This document shows positions 1-8,487 of a stretch of DNA of 64,000 bases, in pieces. Numbering within the stretch: the first letter of the stretch is position 1; each line of letters begins with the position of its first letter. The notes under the pieces are model-generated. The model worked only from the letters and a program-made list of their open reading frames with translations, was not told the origin of the DNA and did not search any database. Made by a program: the position numbers and the translations under genes. Source of the DNA: Candidatus Gastranaerophilales bacterium (GTDB taxonomy: Bacteria; Cyanobacteriota; Vampirovibrionia; Gastranaerophilales; Gastranaerophilaceae); NCBI GenBank assembly GCA_944325605.1, contig CALVAX010000009.1, forward strand, positions 1 to 64,000, given 5' to 3'.

Positions 1-191
1 TCACTCTTCACGCCACACTTTCAGTTCAACCCCTCACACTAGCCCTCTCCCGCCGGGCAAGGGAAAATTATATTTTCGCCGGTTCGAACTAGCATCCAAG
101 AGTGAGAGGGAAAATTAATTTAAGAAACAAACCTTTCACCCCTTCAACTTTTCCACCTTTCAACTCCCTTCACTCCTCACTCTTCACTTTA
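1..191. repeat. Pyrimidine-rich dispersed repeat (window edge)
   Basis: Non-coding stretch on one strand rich in short words such as TTCAACCCCTCAC, CCTTTCACCCCTTCAAC and CACTCCTCACTCTTCAC. It contains a CCCTCTCCCGC-type core with a complementary GAGAGGG further on, so it can fold on itself. The same vocabulary returns at about 16550-16830 and 53150-53340, so this is one copy of a dispersed family. It ends right at the stop codon of the coiled-coil gene on its right. No gene is seen. Confidence 0.7.
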
Positions 192-1958
192 TTATGAACT
201 GAACATCGTAAACGTTTTTTCCACGTTGTTGTTAATCAACTGTTTAACTGTATCATATTCCGTCGTAAGGGCTGATATTTCAAGGTCAAGTTTCTGCATA
301 TCTATATCAAGTTTTTCTTCTTTACTGTTAAGTTTGCTTTTCTTGATAGTATATGCAAGTTCAGCCTGTGTGATTGCGTCATCATCTGTAACTTCAACAA
401 CATAGCCGTTTTCGGTATATCTATCCTGGAAGTAGTAGTTGTCGCTGCTCATTGAAGAGATAAAGTATTGAGCATTAAGCAAACTGTTGCTTAAGAATTC
501 TTTATCCGTAATCTGGTCGTTTTCTGTCCAGCCGCTGTTACAAAGGTTGTTGAACATTGAAGAATAAAATTCTGCCAGATACATATCTATTGTAGTTTCA
601 GCATTAGGATCACCGACTTGCCACATGTAATAAGGGTCATCAGTTACGTAGCTTGATTTATCACCTCTCTGTACGATATAATATGTCTGGTCAAACCCAT
701 TCATACCCTGAGCGAAAAATGTCAGGAATGATTCAGTCAAACTTGACAAACTGATAGCTTTTGAACCATAGTTTTTATTTTTGTTTGCCTTTTTTGAAAC
801 CCAGCAGTTATGTTCATCACTCATATTTACAACATCATTGAATGCGTCTACAGAGTGGTTTCTCGGCGGGTATTCTATCTCTTGATCCAACAAAGACAAT
901 GTTTCCTGAATTGCGTACTGGAAAGCGTTCTGAGTCAGTTCATCCGCATTTCCAAGATCAAAAAGTGTTGAAACTCCATTGAACAATTCATCTAAAAACG
1001 TCAACAAGGCTAAATCCGTATCAGAAGTATCTTCAGGAATACCGCCTTTAGAATACCCCAATAGATCCATAATACCACCGTATGTCCAGTATGCAAAACC
1101 TCCGGTGAATGCGGCACCAATACCGGCAACTATCTTTTTCCAGAATCCGTTTTTATTCTTATCACCTGTCATTGCAAAAGTGATATCGCTGGTTAATAAA
1201 TCCGTAAAATCAAATTCCGTATCAGTTGTCCTGTTACCGTTTACAACAAAGTAATTCTGATTTGCGTAACCCTTATCCTTAATTGTCGTCTGCAAATTTA
1301 AATCGATAGGAGAACCATCAGGTCTTGTCAATTCATTACCTTCGTCATCTTTGCCAAAATTAAATGACAAAGCGCCAACAAGATCTCTGTCTGCCTGAGA
1401 GGATGTTTCTGTAGTATTTGCAATCAACAAATCCAAATAAGCTATCAAGTCAGTAGTAGTCATTTCAGATGCTGTTGTTTTATCAAGCATCGGTGCGCCC
1501 ATACCAACATTTTCCAAAAGCCCGACCGCACGGCAGGATGCGGCATCTGATTCACTCATACCGCCTGTTCTAACCATCTGATTCAAAAAGTTCAAGAACA
1601 GTTCTTCTGAGGGTTCACATCCGTCTTTCGGAATACCTGCGGCTTCTGCTGCAGCCGCCATCTTGCTGTCTAAAACAATCTTGCCGTCGCGTGCTGTTAT
1701 AAAGTATGGTGCATAATTATTTATGGCCGACGGCCTCATCATAATATCGTAAGTCAAATCAAATGTATTATCGCCTGTACCGTCCGGATCCCAAACTAAC
1801 TTAGATGCATTTAATGCACTCTGATATTCTGCCGTTGCCGCTTCAAGGTCACGGGTAATGGACAGCTTTTGCTGTGCTATCTGCATTGACTGAAATTCAC
1901 AGTTAGCTTTTCTTGCTGTTATGGCTAAAAATCTTGCTTGTGATGCTGCCAGTCCCAT
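192..1958 (-). CDS. Coiled-coil protein with putative membrane segment, sigma-28-type promoter
   Basis: Protein of 588 residues, function not recognised. The N-terminus begins MGLAASQARFLAITARK and continues as an amphipathic, coiled-coil-like helix (about residues 1-55). The middle is Asp/Asn/Thr-rich with a glycine-rich hydrophobic stretch at about 275-300 (AGIGAAFTGGFAYWTYGG) that could insert in a membrane. The last 65 residues are again a coiled coil ending NNVEKTFTMFSS. There is no cleavable signal peptide. The ATG is preceded by GAAAGGAAAG. A close match to a flagellar class III (sigma-28/FliA) promoter lies at 2003-2030. Helices at both ends, no signal peptide and a flagellar-type promoter would suit a substrate of a type III-like exporter, but that is inference. 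It lies just downstream of the phage module, but its own promoter argues that it is not a phage gene. Confidence 0.8.
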   Translation of the reverse strand: MGLAASQARFLAITARKANCEFQSMQIAQQKLSITRDLEAATAEYQSALNASKLVWDPDGTGDNTFDLTYDIMMRPSAINNYAPYFITARDGKIVLDSKMAAAAEAAGIPKDGCEPSEELFLNFLNQMVRTGGMSESDAASCRAVGLLENVGMGAPMLDKTTASEMTTTDLIAYLDLLIANTTETSSQADRDLVGALSFNFGKDDEGNELTRPDGSPIDLNLQTTIKDKGYANQNYFVVNGNRTTDTEFDFTDLLTSDITFAMTGDKNKNGFWKKIVAGIGAAFTGGFAYWTYGGIMDLLGYSKGGIPEDTSDTDLALLTFLDELFNGVSTLFDLGNADELTQNAFQYAIQETLSLLDQEIEYPPRNHSVDAFNDVVNMSDEHNCWVSKKANKNKNYGSKAISLSSLTESFLTFFAQGMNGFDQTYYIVQRGDKSSYVTDDPYYMWQVGDPNAETTIDMYLAEFYSSMFNNLCNSGWTENDQITDKEFLSNSLLNAQYFISSMSSDNYYFQDRYTENGYVVEVTDDDAITQAELAYTIKKSKLNSKEEKLDIDMQKLDLEISALTTEYDTVKQLINNNVEKTFTMFSS

Positions 1959-2002
1959 TAAGTCCGCTTTCCTTTCACTTTAGTAACAATTCTTTGCTAT
2001 GG

Positions 2003-2030
2003 TTATCGGCATTTTAAGGTTGAAACTTTA
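2003..2030 (-). promoter_or_regulatory. Sigma-28 (FliA/SigD)-like promoter
   Basis: On the minus strand TAAAGTTT (2030-2023) is followed after 12 nt by GCCGATAA (2010-2003). The FliA consensus is TAAAGTTT-N11-GCCGATAA and that of SigD is TAAA-N15-GCCGATAT, so both boxes are exact and spacing is one nt longer. Predicted start about 1995, giving a 5' UTR of about 37 nt before the ATG at 1958. No other GCCGATAA was found by eye in the window. Confidence 0.65.
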
Positions 2031-2120
2031 AAATATAAGAGTTTTTTTATAAGATTTTTTACAAATCTTTACATTAAAAACATTAGAACGGAGATTTATC
2101 GCCCGATTGTCTTATCGCCC

Positions 2121-2351
2121 TTATTTAACAGTTATTATAAAGTCATAAATTTTGTCTATCTTCTCCTTCATTTCTCCAAAATTTTCCTTTAAGTCATTAA
2201 AACTGTGGATTGAAACAAATTTTTCCTCTATATCATCAATAATTTCTCTGTGCTTCTTCTCCAGCTGCTCAGGGGTTATCACAATCCGCTGCTGCACTAA
2301 AAATATCATCACCGCAACCAGTATCGGTGCATAATTAAGCAAATTTTCCAT
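2121..2351 (-). CDS. Small membrane protein with coiled coil, holin-like position
   Basis: About 76 residues starting MENLLNYAPILVAVMIF. One N-terminal hydrophobic helix (about residues 5-22) is followed by a charged coiled coil containing KKHREIIDDIEEKF and EKIDKIYDFI. I place the start at the ATG at 2351 because AGAGGA lies 9 nt upstream. A longer reading from a GTG at 2399 would overlap the stop of the lipase gene by 4 nt (GTGA). One TM helix plus a coiled coil, as last gene of a phage module that also codes an amidase, fits a holin or XhlA-like accessory, but sequence alone does not prove it. Confidence 0.6.
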   Translation of the reverse strand: MENLLNYAPILVAVMIFLVQQRIVITPEQLEKKHREIIDDIEEKFVSIHSFNDLKENFGEMKEKIDKIYDFIITVK

Positions 2352-2395
2352 CCTTAAATTCCTCTTATTATTTCTGCGCTCTAAAACAATGTCCT

Positions 2396-3109
2396 TCACA
2401 ACCTTTTTAATAATTTGTATGAATTTATAAAAAAAGGGTGCAATTCCATATATTCTTTAACCGGCACAGCCTCGCAGCAATCCCCGAAATTTTCAAGCTT
2501 ATGTGATTTTATCGACCCGAAAATCCGCTTTACAAAACACTGATTGGTTTTTGACGGAACAACAAATGTCCTTCCGGGGGTTTCTCTTAATTTTGATACA
2601 AGGTCGGAAGCGTCACGGTAATTGGTTATCAGATTTGAATAATCCGCTTTTGCGTCATATAATCTTCTGCTCAGGCCGAATGCGTTGAATGTTACTGTTC
2701 TTACCCTGTTTTTTATCCCAGTATAAGCGGCCTCGGTGCCGCCTTCGCTGTGCCCGACAAGCGTCAGTCTGTCATTGTAAAACCCGTATTTTTCTTTACA
2801 TTTTTTGTAGTAAAAATTTGCAAGCCTCATCTGGAGACTTTTGCCAAATATGCCCATAACAAGGTTTTCTATATGATCCTTAATACTTTTGCTGTCTGTG
2901 CCAAGATAACAAATCACATATTCTTTACCGTCAAAATACAAAAGCCCTTTAAAATTCGTCTTTTGCTCGTGAAATCCGTCCAGTTTTTTCCATTGATTAT
3001 AAACCTTTGCGCCTGCTCCGGCGTTCATTGCCCTGCCCGCTATCTCACAAAGTATTTTATATTCATTCGCTTTTTTGTGTAAATCTTCAAAATTCAAAAT
3101 CTGTTTCAT
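2396..3109 (-). CDS. Alpha/beta hydrolase, class 3 lipase-like (DUF2974 type)
   Basis: A 237-residue protein with the nucleophile elbow GHSEGG, Ser at about residue 121, preceded by the strand DRLTLV. Candidate triad partners are an Asp in NYRDASD (about 166 or 169) and a His in SIKSHK (about 203). The spacing resembles cytosolic lipase-like phage and bacterial DUF2974/Mbeg1-like proteins. No signal peptide. It sits between the large terminase and the small membrane protein, where phages often keep lysis genes, so it may help release or modify host lipids. The substrate cannot be read from the sequence. The family assignment is fairly firm, the phage role is inferred. Confidence 0.7.
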   Translation of the reverse strand: MKQILNFEDLHKKANEYKILCEIAGRAMNAGAGAKVYNQWKKLDGFHEQKTNFKGLLYFDGKEYVICYLGTDSKSIKDHIENLVMGIFGKSLQMRLANFYYKKCKEKYGFYNDRLTLVGHSEGGTEAAYTGIKNRVRTVTFNAFGLSRRLYDAKADYSNLITNYRDASDLVSKLRETPGRTFVVPSKTNQCFVKRIFGSIKSHKLENFGDCCEAVPVKEYMELHPFFINSYKLLKRL

Positions 3110-3136
3110 ATTTTCCCTTTCTTTAACTGTTCGTTT

Positions 3137-4426
3137 TTAAAGCTTTATTGGCCAGTAATAATCAACAAGGTATGATGCCGCATCCATCGGGTGAGATAAA
3201 AACTTAAGTTCTTTAGTCTGCTTTATCTGCTGATATGTCGGCACATCTATTCTTGAGCTGCCTTCCTGGTATTTGAGGTTGTAAATATTGTAGAGAAGTT
3301 TTTCGCATTTTTTGTCAACATAAAGGCACACTTCTCCGTCCGCCGACCTGACTTTTGCATTGAAAGCTGCAATTCTGTTCTTTATCGGCGGATTAAATGC
3401 TTTTATCCTGATATCGACGTCGTAACCGTATTTTAAAAGTTTCTTTTTGATTATTACGTAATTTGTGTATTCACTTGTGCAGGAACGGTTGTCGCCCGAG
3501 GCATCTCCGTTTATGATAATCTTTCCGCTATGTGCCGGATAACGCCTGCAGAATTCGTCACAAGCATGTGCGGTTGTAGTATTTTCGAGAACAATTTCGT
3601 CAAAATAAAAAACTTTATCTTCAGTTTTATGGGCAAGAACCCACGCCATAGGGTCAACGTTAAAGTCACAGCTTATATGTAGATCCATATCAGGACAATA
3701 TTGAATATCCCTGATGTTTTCGTCCGTAAAATCTTTGACAACAAGTCCTTTATTATATTCGCCGTTTTTTGCAAGAACAAAAATATTGTAATATTGTTCA
3801 TCATACAATTTTTTAAGTTCGTCGCAAAACCCTTCCGGAAGATAGATATTTTCCGTCGTCGGCGCTGTTACAAGTCTGTAATTCGGCGCAGGATTTTCAA
3901 CAAAAGTTTTGTAAACCCAGCCTTTTTGCATTTCGGGGTTTGTATGCGCAAAAATTCTGTATGTAAAATTTTTCCAATCCGGCTTTTTCTGCTGGCGCAT
4001 CCGGCTCAAAAGCATCTTGAAGGTGTCATAAGGAATATCAGACATTTCTTCAATCTCTACAAAACCGAGATTTAAAGATTTAAGTTTATTTGGTTCGTCA
4101 AAATGCCGGAACAGGATTTCACTTCCGTTATAAAATGAAAGTTTTTGCAAGGACGAAGACCACTCAAAATCTACGCCCTCTCTAAATCCCATATTTTCAA
4201 GATGTTCAAAATAAGTCTGAAGCGTGGTATCTCTGACGAGCGTATACGTCTGTGCACCGACAAGTCCGCGTATTCCGGGAAATTTTAAGCTTAAAAGAAT
4301 CCCGAGAAGAGAACCCGCAAATGTTTTTCCTGAGCCGTAACCGCCTTGATATACCGCAACATCAAGTGTGTATCTGTGCGGAATTTCCAAAAACTCTCTT
4401 TGTGCTTTCAGTAATTTGTATATCAT
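3137..4426 (-). CDS. terL: Phage terminase large subunit
   Basis: DNA-packaging motor of about 429 residues. The ATPase half has Walker A GGYGSGKT (about 28-35) and Walker B GFVEIEEM (about 121-128). The nuclease half has acidic clusters SCDFNVDP (about 252-259), INGDASGDN (about 306-312) and HPMDAASYLVDYYW near the C-terminus, matching the Terminase_3/RNase H-like nuclease. I start at the ATG at 4426 because AAGGA lies 8 nt upstream. The open frame extends to 4516, but that adds a hydrophobic peptide and runs into the hairpin at 4472-4518. Both catalytic halves look intact, so the protein could be functional. Confidence 0.92.
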   Translation of the reverse strand: MIYKLLKAQREFLEIPHRYTLDVAVYQGGYGSGKTFAGSLLGILLSLKFPGIRGLVGAQTYTLVRDTTLQTYFEHLENMGFREGVDFEWSSSLQKLSFYNGSEILFRHFDEPNKLKSLNLGFVEIEEMSDIPYDTFKMLLSRMRQQKKPDWKNFTYRIFAHTNPEMQKGWVYKTFVENPAPNYRLVTAPTTENIYLPEGFCDELKKLYDEQYYNIFVLAKNGEYNKGLVVKDFTDENIRDIQYCPDMDLHISCDFNVDPMAWVLAHKTEDKVFYFDEIVLENTTTAHACDEFCRRYPAHSGKIIINGDASGDNRSCTSEYTNYVIIKKKLLKYGYDVDIRIKAFNPPIKNRIAAFNAKVRSADGEVCLYVDKKCEKLLYNIYNLKYQEGSSRIDVPTYQQIKQTKELKFLSHPMDAASYLVDYYWPIKL

Positions 4427-4471
4427 TATTTTTATTCCTTTTTGTTCACAGGGTAAAACAAGGTAAGAAAA

Positions 4472-4518
4472 AGGTGCCGCAATGAGGAGCCACAGATAGG
4501 AGAAAAATAGCGGCACCT
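4472..4518 (-). terminator. Long-loop hairpin with U-run between portal and terL
   Basis: Perfect 9-bp inverted repeat: AGGTGCCGC (4472-4480) and GCGGCACCT (4510-4518) with a 29-nt loop. On the minus strand the second arm is followed by TTTTTCTTACC, as expected for a factor-independent terminator. The loop is unusually long. It separates portal from large terminase and lies just upstream of the terL ribosome-binding site, so it could also be an attenuator or RNA processing site. Confidence 0.5.
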
Positions 4519-4554
4519 GAGAATATAAATAACTGATGTCAAAATAATCAGAAT

Positions 4555-6267
4555 TTATTTATTGGGGTTATGCGGTGTATTTTGCTTTGCAGATGACTCT
4601 TCAGTAGCGGAGGTGCTGTCATTTTCAGCCTTTAAGAACAGGTTTGCATTCTCAATTCCGTACTGTTCCAGCGCAAATTTAAAACATTCCAGCCAGTCAA
4701 CTTTTTGTGCAACTTCCTGAACTTCCGCAAATGATTTCACGACTTCAAAAAGTTCTTTCAATCTCATCTTGCGCTCAAAAGTTGCCTTTCTGTCGCCGTA
4801 TCTGTAAATATAATTGCCGTTTCGAATTTTGTCGTCAATTTCCAGAAAAGAAACTTTGCCTTTATCATGAATTCCTATAACTTCTGTTCCGAGTTTAAAA
4901 TTTGCAATTATATCAGCTGTCTTTTCAACCATCGGCACAATTACTTTGCGGTTAATTGCATCAAGAAACATATTCAATCTCGCCTCCTGCCCGTTCGCAG
5001 AGTAATTCAATTCCGTGGCCGTCCTTGCTGTCGTCTGAGTGTTGCCTGCCATATTTTTGAAGATTCCTGTCGCACTTTCAATAGTGGATTTAAAATAATT
5101 CAGAAAATCCCATCCTACCATTGCTTTATCAAAACTCAACGGTATCGGCTGATTTGGCATTAAGGCGGAATCGTATTCTATAATTTTTCCGGGGCTTACG
5201 ATTTGTTCTCCGCTAAAACAACCTTTTGGCGCAAGATAAGGCGGATTCATCATCAAAGCCAGCGCATCTATTTGTTTGTTCAAAATTGTTGATGAAAGAT
5301 TGTTCAAAATCAAAGCCACCCTCAATGGTGAAATTCCACGTCCGGTTGCCGGTGATTCAATTATGTTTGCATGAATAAAAGGATTGATAACAAACGGATT
5401 TGGTTCAAATCTTATCACTTCACGTCTTGCCGCAACGACAATCAGCCAGTTTTTTAGAATTCTGCCGTCTGCAAGTTCCAAATCTCCCCAGAATTCCAAA
5501 ATTTCAACTTTGTTGTCTTCAATTGCTTTGTCAAAATTTTTAGTTTTTCTTCCTGCCACCACTCCTTTCAGGGTTTCCAATTTGTCTTCTGCTAATAAAT
5601 TGTTTGCCTTGTCAGATATTATTTCATCTATCGTTGAATATGTTCTGTAAATTTTTGCACATCTGTCCCAGTTGTCACGGTCTGATTTATCAAAAACAAA
5701 ATCCTCAGATTTTATGTGTTTGACTTTAGCGTTGTCATAAACGAGTTTTTCTTCAACTGCAAAGGTTCTATGATGCGGGTCTTCCAGCTGTTCCTGAAGG
5801 CTCATAACCCTTCTTGTTCGTTTCACTTTCGTTTCCCAGCCGACAAAAAGCGTACATTCGCCGGTTTCAACAATCCCGTTTATTACTTTTTCAATCTCAT
5901 CTTCCAGCTTCATCTGTTCGAAAGTGTTTACCAGCATTGATTTCTGCTTGTTTGCATACTGCTGGCTTTCAGGGGTTGCGCCGGACACGTCAAACATCGC
6001 CTCCGGATGAGAATACAAATTGTCACTGATGTGAGATTTTAGAGTCTGCGCAAGTTCGTAAATATCAGGAAGTTTAATTTTATTGTCCCAGCCGTTAATT
6101 TTCGGGATATCGTTATTGTAAATAGCCTCGCGCATCAGCCGGTTATCCGTAATCTGAAGGCTTCTCAAATCATTATATCTGTCATATCTGTCAGCAATAT
6201 CCGCCACAAGACTGTTTTCCAGTTCCGGCGTTATTACCGTTGTCAAATCTTCTGTCTCTATTTTCAT
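4555..6267 (-). CDS. Phage portal protein
   Basis: A 570-residue protein resembling podovirus-type portal (head-to-tail connector) proteins. Supporting features are the size, an acidic N-terminus followed by long alpha/beta segments, a Trp-rich wing-like region (TYSTIDEI, EFWGDLELADGR), the stretch NPFIHANIIESPATGRGISP typical of portal stem regions, and a Gln/Asn-rich helix IFKNMAGNTQTTARTATELN near residues 400-420. It lies directly between the GNAT gene and the large terminase, where portal genes are expected. It would form the dodecameric ring through which DNA enters the head. The C-terminal tail is Ser/Thr/Asn-rich and probably flexible. I rely on composition, length and context, not on a single catalytic motif. 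Confidence 0.8.
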   Translation of the reverse strand: MKIETEDLTTVITPELENSLVADIADRYDRYNDLRSLQITDNRLMREAIYNNDIPKINGWDNKIKLPDIYELAQTLKSHISDNLYSHPEAMFDVSGATPESQQYANKQKSMLVNTFEQMKLEDEIEKVINGIVETGECTLFVGWETKVKRTRRVMSLQEQLEDPHHRTFAVEEKLVYDNAKVKHIKSEDFVFDKSDRDNWDRCAKIYRTYSTIDEIISDKANNLLAEDKLETLKGVVAGRKTKNFDKAIEDNKVEILEFWGDLELADGRILKNWLIVVAARREVIRFEPNPFVINPFIHANIIESPATGRGISPLRVALILNNLSSTILNKQIDALALMMNPPYLAPKGCFSGEQIVSPGKIIEYDSALMPNQPIPLSFDKAMVGWDFLNYFKSTIESATGIFKNMAGNTQTTARTATELNYSANGQEARLNMFLDAINRKVIVPMVEKTADIIANFKLGTEVIGIHDKGKVSFLEIDDKIRNGNYIYRYGDRKATFERKMRLKELFEVVKSFAEVQEVAQKVDWLECFKFALEQYGIENANLFLKAENDSTSATEESSAKQNTPHNPNK

Positions 6268-6280
6268 CTTTTACCTTTCC

Positions 6281-6823
6281 TTAACTTATCCGCACAAATT
6301 TAGTGTCAGATTTCAAAAGTGAATAAACTTCCACATCCGCCAATTCTCCGTTTTTCAGGGTTTCTCCGCGCAAAACGCCGTCCTTTTTAAAGCCCGAATA
6401 TCTTAATATCGCTCTGACACGCGAATTAAACGGATAAATCTGTGCTTTTATTTTTTTAAACTTTAAAGTGTTAAAACAATAATCAAAAAATTTGTCTGCT
6501 GTGGATTTTACAAAATTTCCCCAGAATTTCTTTTCAAAACAAGCCGTGATTTCCCCGCCGTGAAGCTCTTTATTGTTTCCAATCAGGTTGTCGATATAGA
6601 TAAATCCTGCAAATTCACCGCTTTTTGAATCAAGAACAACAAAAAATAACCGTCCGCAGTTCTCTATTTTTGAAATTATTGTCTGATAATTTATGTCAGG
6701 TGCATAATCATCATTCAAAAACTTTGCATATCTTAAATATAAAAATATTACATTTGAAAGATATTCAACATTTTCAAAGCGTGAATGCACTCTGTCGATT
6801 ACAAGGTTCAGGAATTTACACAT
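6281..6823 (-). CDS. GNAT-family N-acetyltransferase in the phage module
   Basis: 180 residues with a RimJ/RimL-like GNAT pattern: the beta strand EFAGFIYIDNL, a charged helix (FVKSTADKFFDYCFNTL), then KKIKAQIYPFNSRVRAILRYSGFKKDGVLRG, where the N-x-R-x-x-x-x-L-x-x-x-GF signature is the usual acetyl-CoA/C-terminal GNAT motif (quoted here only as consecutive family elements). It overlaps the preceding gene by 16 nt and is followed closely by portal, so it is cotranscribed with structural genes. Acetyltransferases are occasional phage cargo; the acceptor could be a capsid protein, a host ribosomal protein or a small molecule. The Shine-Dalgarno is weak. Confidence 0.75.
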   Translation of the reverse strand: MCKFLNLVIDRVHSRFENVEYLSNVIFLYLRYAKFLNDDYAPDINYQTIISKIENCGRLFFVVLDSKSGEFAGFIYIDNLIGNNKELHGGEITACFEKKFWGNFVKSTADKFFDYCFNTLKFKKIKAQIYPFNSRVRAILRYSGFKKDGVLRGETLKNGELADVEVYSLLKSDTKFVRIS

Positions 6824-7179
6824 ACTTTTTCAAACTTTACATAAGCATCATCTGTTGAAAATGTGCTCAGTTCACCTTTCAAAATTTTTGCTCTTATGTT
6901 GTTCTGAAGCCCGAGGAGAGCATCTGCCTGAATTCCGTTAATATAAGTTTCCTGCTTGTTATGCCTGTTGTAATACTTGTAGACAGCATATTTTGAAAAC
7001 ACGTACCCGTCAGGAACATCTGCAATCTTTGTGTAAACCTTCTTTTCTCTTTTAGCTTTAAGCTCTTTTGCTCTTTTCATTTCATCCTGAAATTCGGTTT
7101 CGATTTTCATTCTGATTAAATCATCCAAAGATGCACTGCTCAAAAGCATTTCTTCAATATTTTCATCTTTGTTTTTCAT
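6808..7179 (-). CDS. Phage-module protein of unknown function
   Basis: 123 residues, not recognised. The N-terminus is acidic and helical (NIEEMLLSSASLDDLIRMKIE), followed by a Lys/Arg-rich helix (KRAKELKAKREKKVY) and a more globular C-terminal half with several Tyr (SKYAVYKYYNRHNKQETY). It lies between the small terminase and the GNAT gene on the same strand, overlapping the GNAT start. A gene between terS and portal is often a packaging accessory or DNA-binding protein. The basic helix would allow nucleic-acid binding, but this is only suggested. Confidence 0.65.
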   Translation of the reverse strand: MKNKDENIEEMLLSSASLDDLIRMKIETEFQDEMKRAKELKAKREKKVYTKIADVPDGYVFSKYAVYKYYNRHNKQETYINGIQADALLGLQNNIRAKILKGELSTFSTDDAYVKFEKVCVNS

Positions 7180-7198
7180 AAAAAATCTCCTTATTTAT

Positions 7199-7633
7199 CT
7201 AAATTTTGTCTTCATCAAGGTTTGAGATAGTAATAATTCTGGCATGACGGTATTCATCATCCTGATTTTCAGAATTAAATCCAAGGTATTTACAAAGACT
7301 TTCCAGAGCTTTAAGTCCGGCAGAAGTGTCCCTGAGTTTCTTTTTACCGGTATAATTACCTTCTTTATCCAGAACATCTTCTTCTTCCAGAGAAAATTCA
7401 GCTATTTGAAGAAGTTTTTGAATTACGTAGCCTTTATTTACCCTGAGGGAAGTTATCTGGCTTTTCAACTGTTCTTTTATTTCATTTATTACAAGTTTGT
7501 TTGAAAGAAGCTCGTTTGAAACTGCCTTTAAATCCTTTGATTTATACCCTGCTTTTCGGGCTGAAACCTCGCCGTCAAGCGACTTTATATACTCGGTCAC
7601 AAACCGTTTTTGCTGTTGTGTTAATCTGTTCAT
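7199..7633 (-). CDS. terS: Phage terminase small subunit
   Basis: 144 residues with the Terminase_2/XtmA pattern: N-terminal LTQQQKRFVTEYIKSLDGEVSARKAGYKSKDLKAVSNELLSN-like DNA-recognition HTH (the typical F-V-x-E-Y and A-x-x-AGY spacing), a central oligomerisation helix (LQIAEFSLEEEDVLDKEGN) and a conserved SAGLKALESLCKYLGF helix. It would bind the packaging site and hand DNA to the large subunit. It lies 139 bp from the connector gene, the largest gap inside the module, so a separate transcript may start here. Unusually, terS and terL are separated by three genes (unknown, GNAT, portal). Confidence 0.88.
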   Translation of the reverse strand: MNRLTQQQKRFVTEYIKSLDGEVSARKAGYKSKDLKAVSNELLSNKLVINEIKEQLKSQITSLRVNKGYVIQKLLQIAEFSLEEEDVLDKEGNYTGKKKLRDTSAGLKALESLCKYLGFNSENQDDEYRHARIITISNLDEDKI

Positions 7634-7772
7634 AATTTACATTTCTTAGTAAAGTTTGTACTTTTTGAAAAAAAATTGTATAATAATATTGCTATTTATA
7701 TTTCGGCTAGTGTAAATCTTAACAGGGGGCAATGAAAACTTCCTGTTTTTTTTGTCTTTTTTACACTGAAAC

Positions 7773-8411
7773 CTAATATCTGCGCATATTTACAAAAGGT
7801 GCAGCCTCTGAATCAACTGTAATTCTTGATCGCATGGAAGCAAGTGTACTGTTGTACATGCTCATCCAATAGCTGAATTTTACATGCTGCGGGTTTGCTT
7901 TTAAGCGCATACAGGTTCCGTAAACAATAACGGGTTCCGCAAATTCATCTGGAATTAACGACATGTCAGTTTCGGCTTCCAGAAGTTTCTTTTCTGTACC
8001 TTCAGCACTAATAACCGTATTGGCCGTATAATATACAACATTAACAGGTTTGTCTTTATCAAATTCAGGCATCAGGAGTTTGTCATTAAAACAGCTGTAT
8101 GTTCCTGAAGGTGCTTTGCCGTTAATAAAAACTTCCGGTTTGTCAAAATATTTGTATACATGCCCGTCTATCAAAATAGAGGCTATCCTTCCATATATAG
8201 TATTATCAATTTCCGTACTATTTGCCGGAAGATTAAGCGTGGTTTTCCTCAACTTAAAGTTCCAGTTATCATAATTGCAGACCTCGGTATTTACCAAATT
8301 GATTATGTTTTTAATCTTTTTATGATCGTTTTTGGTTAATTCAGAGAATGCATTAACCTGTTTGTAATTGAGTTCTGCCAGACATTTGTTTACTAAATCA
8401 AAATAATTCAT
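7773..8411 (-). CDS. Phage head-tail connector/adaptor protein
   Basis: 212 residues resembling podovirus-type adaptor proteins that bind below the portal. The N-terminal helices (FDLVNKCLAELNYKQVNAF and IKNIINLVNTEVCNYDNW) are the pattern seen in many phage 'tail tubular A-like' or gp4-like adaptors: a helix, an Asn/Asp-rich turn, then W-N-F-x-L. A beta-rich centre (TLNLPANSTEIDNTIYGRIASIL) and a C-terminal helix with FVNMRRY complete it. It is placed next to the scaffold and capsid genes. The assignment uses length, N-terminal pattern and context. Confidence 0.6.
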   Translation of the reverse strand: MNYFDLVNKCLAELNYKQVNAFSELTKNDHKKIKNIINLVNTEVCNYDNWNFKLRKTTLNLPANSTEIDNTIYGRIASILIDGHVYKYFDKPEVFINGKAPSGTYSCFNDKLLMPEFDKDKPVNVVYYTANTVISAEGTEKKLLEAETDMSLIPDEFAEPVIVYGTCMRLKANPQHVKFSYWMSMYNSTLASMRSRITVDSEAAPFVNMRRY

Positions 8412-8439
8412 ATTTTCTCCTTGAGTTGTTTTGAAATCC

Positions 8440-8465
8440 TGCGGACGGCAGAAATTCCGTCCGCA
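8440..8465 (-). terminator. GC-rich hairpin between scaffold and connector genes
   Basis: Inverted repeat GCGGACGG (8441-8448) and CCGTCCGC (8457-8464) with an 8-nt loop, in the 76-bp gap between the two genes. On the minus strand the stem is followed by AGGATTTCAAAAC, which lacks a strong U-run, so it may be an mRNA stability or processing hairpin instead of a full terminator. Confidence 0.5.
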
Positions 8466-8487
8466 AGATTTATTTAATTTGCCGTCA

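Noticed and set aside
979-1254. Plus-strand frame opposite the 588-residue protein
   Set aside because: Shadow of a well-supported gene with its own promoter and RBS.
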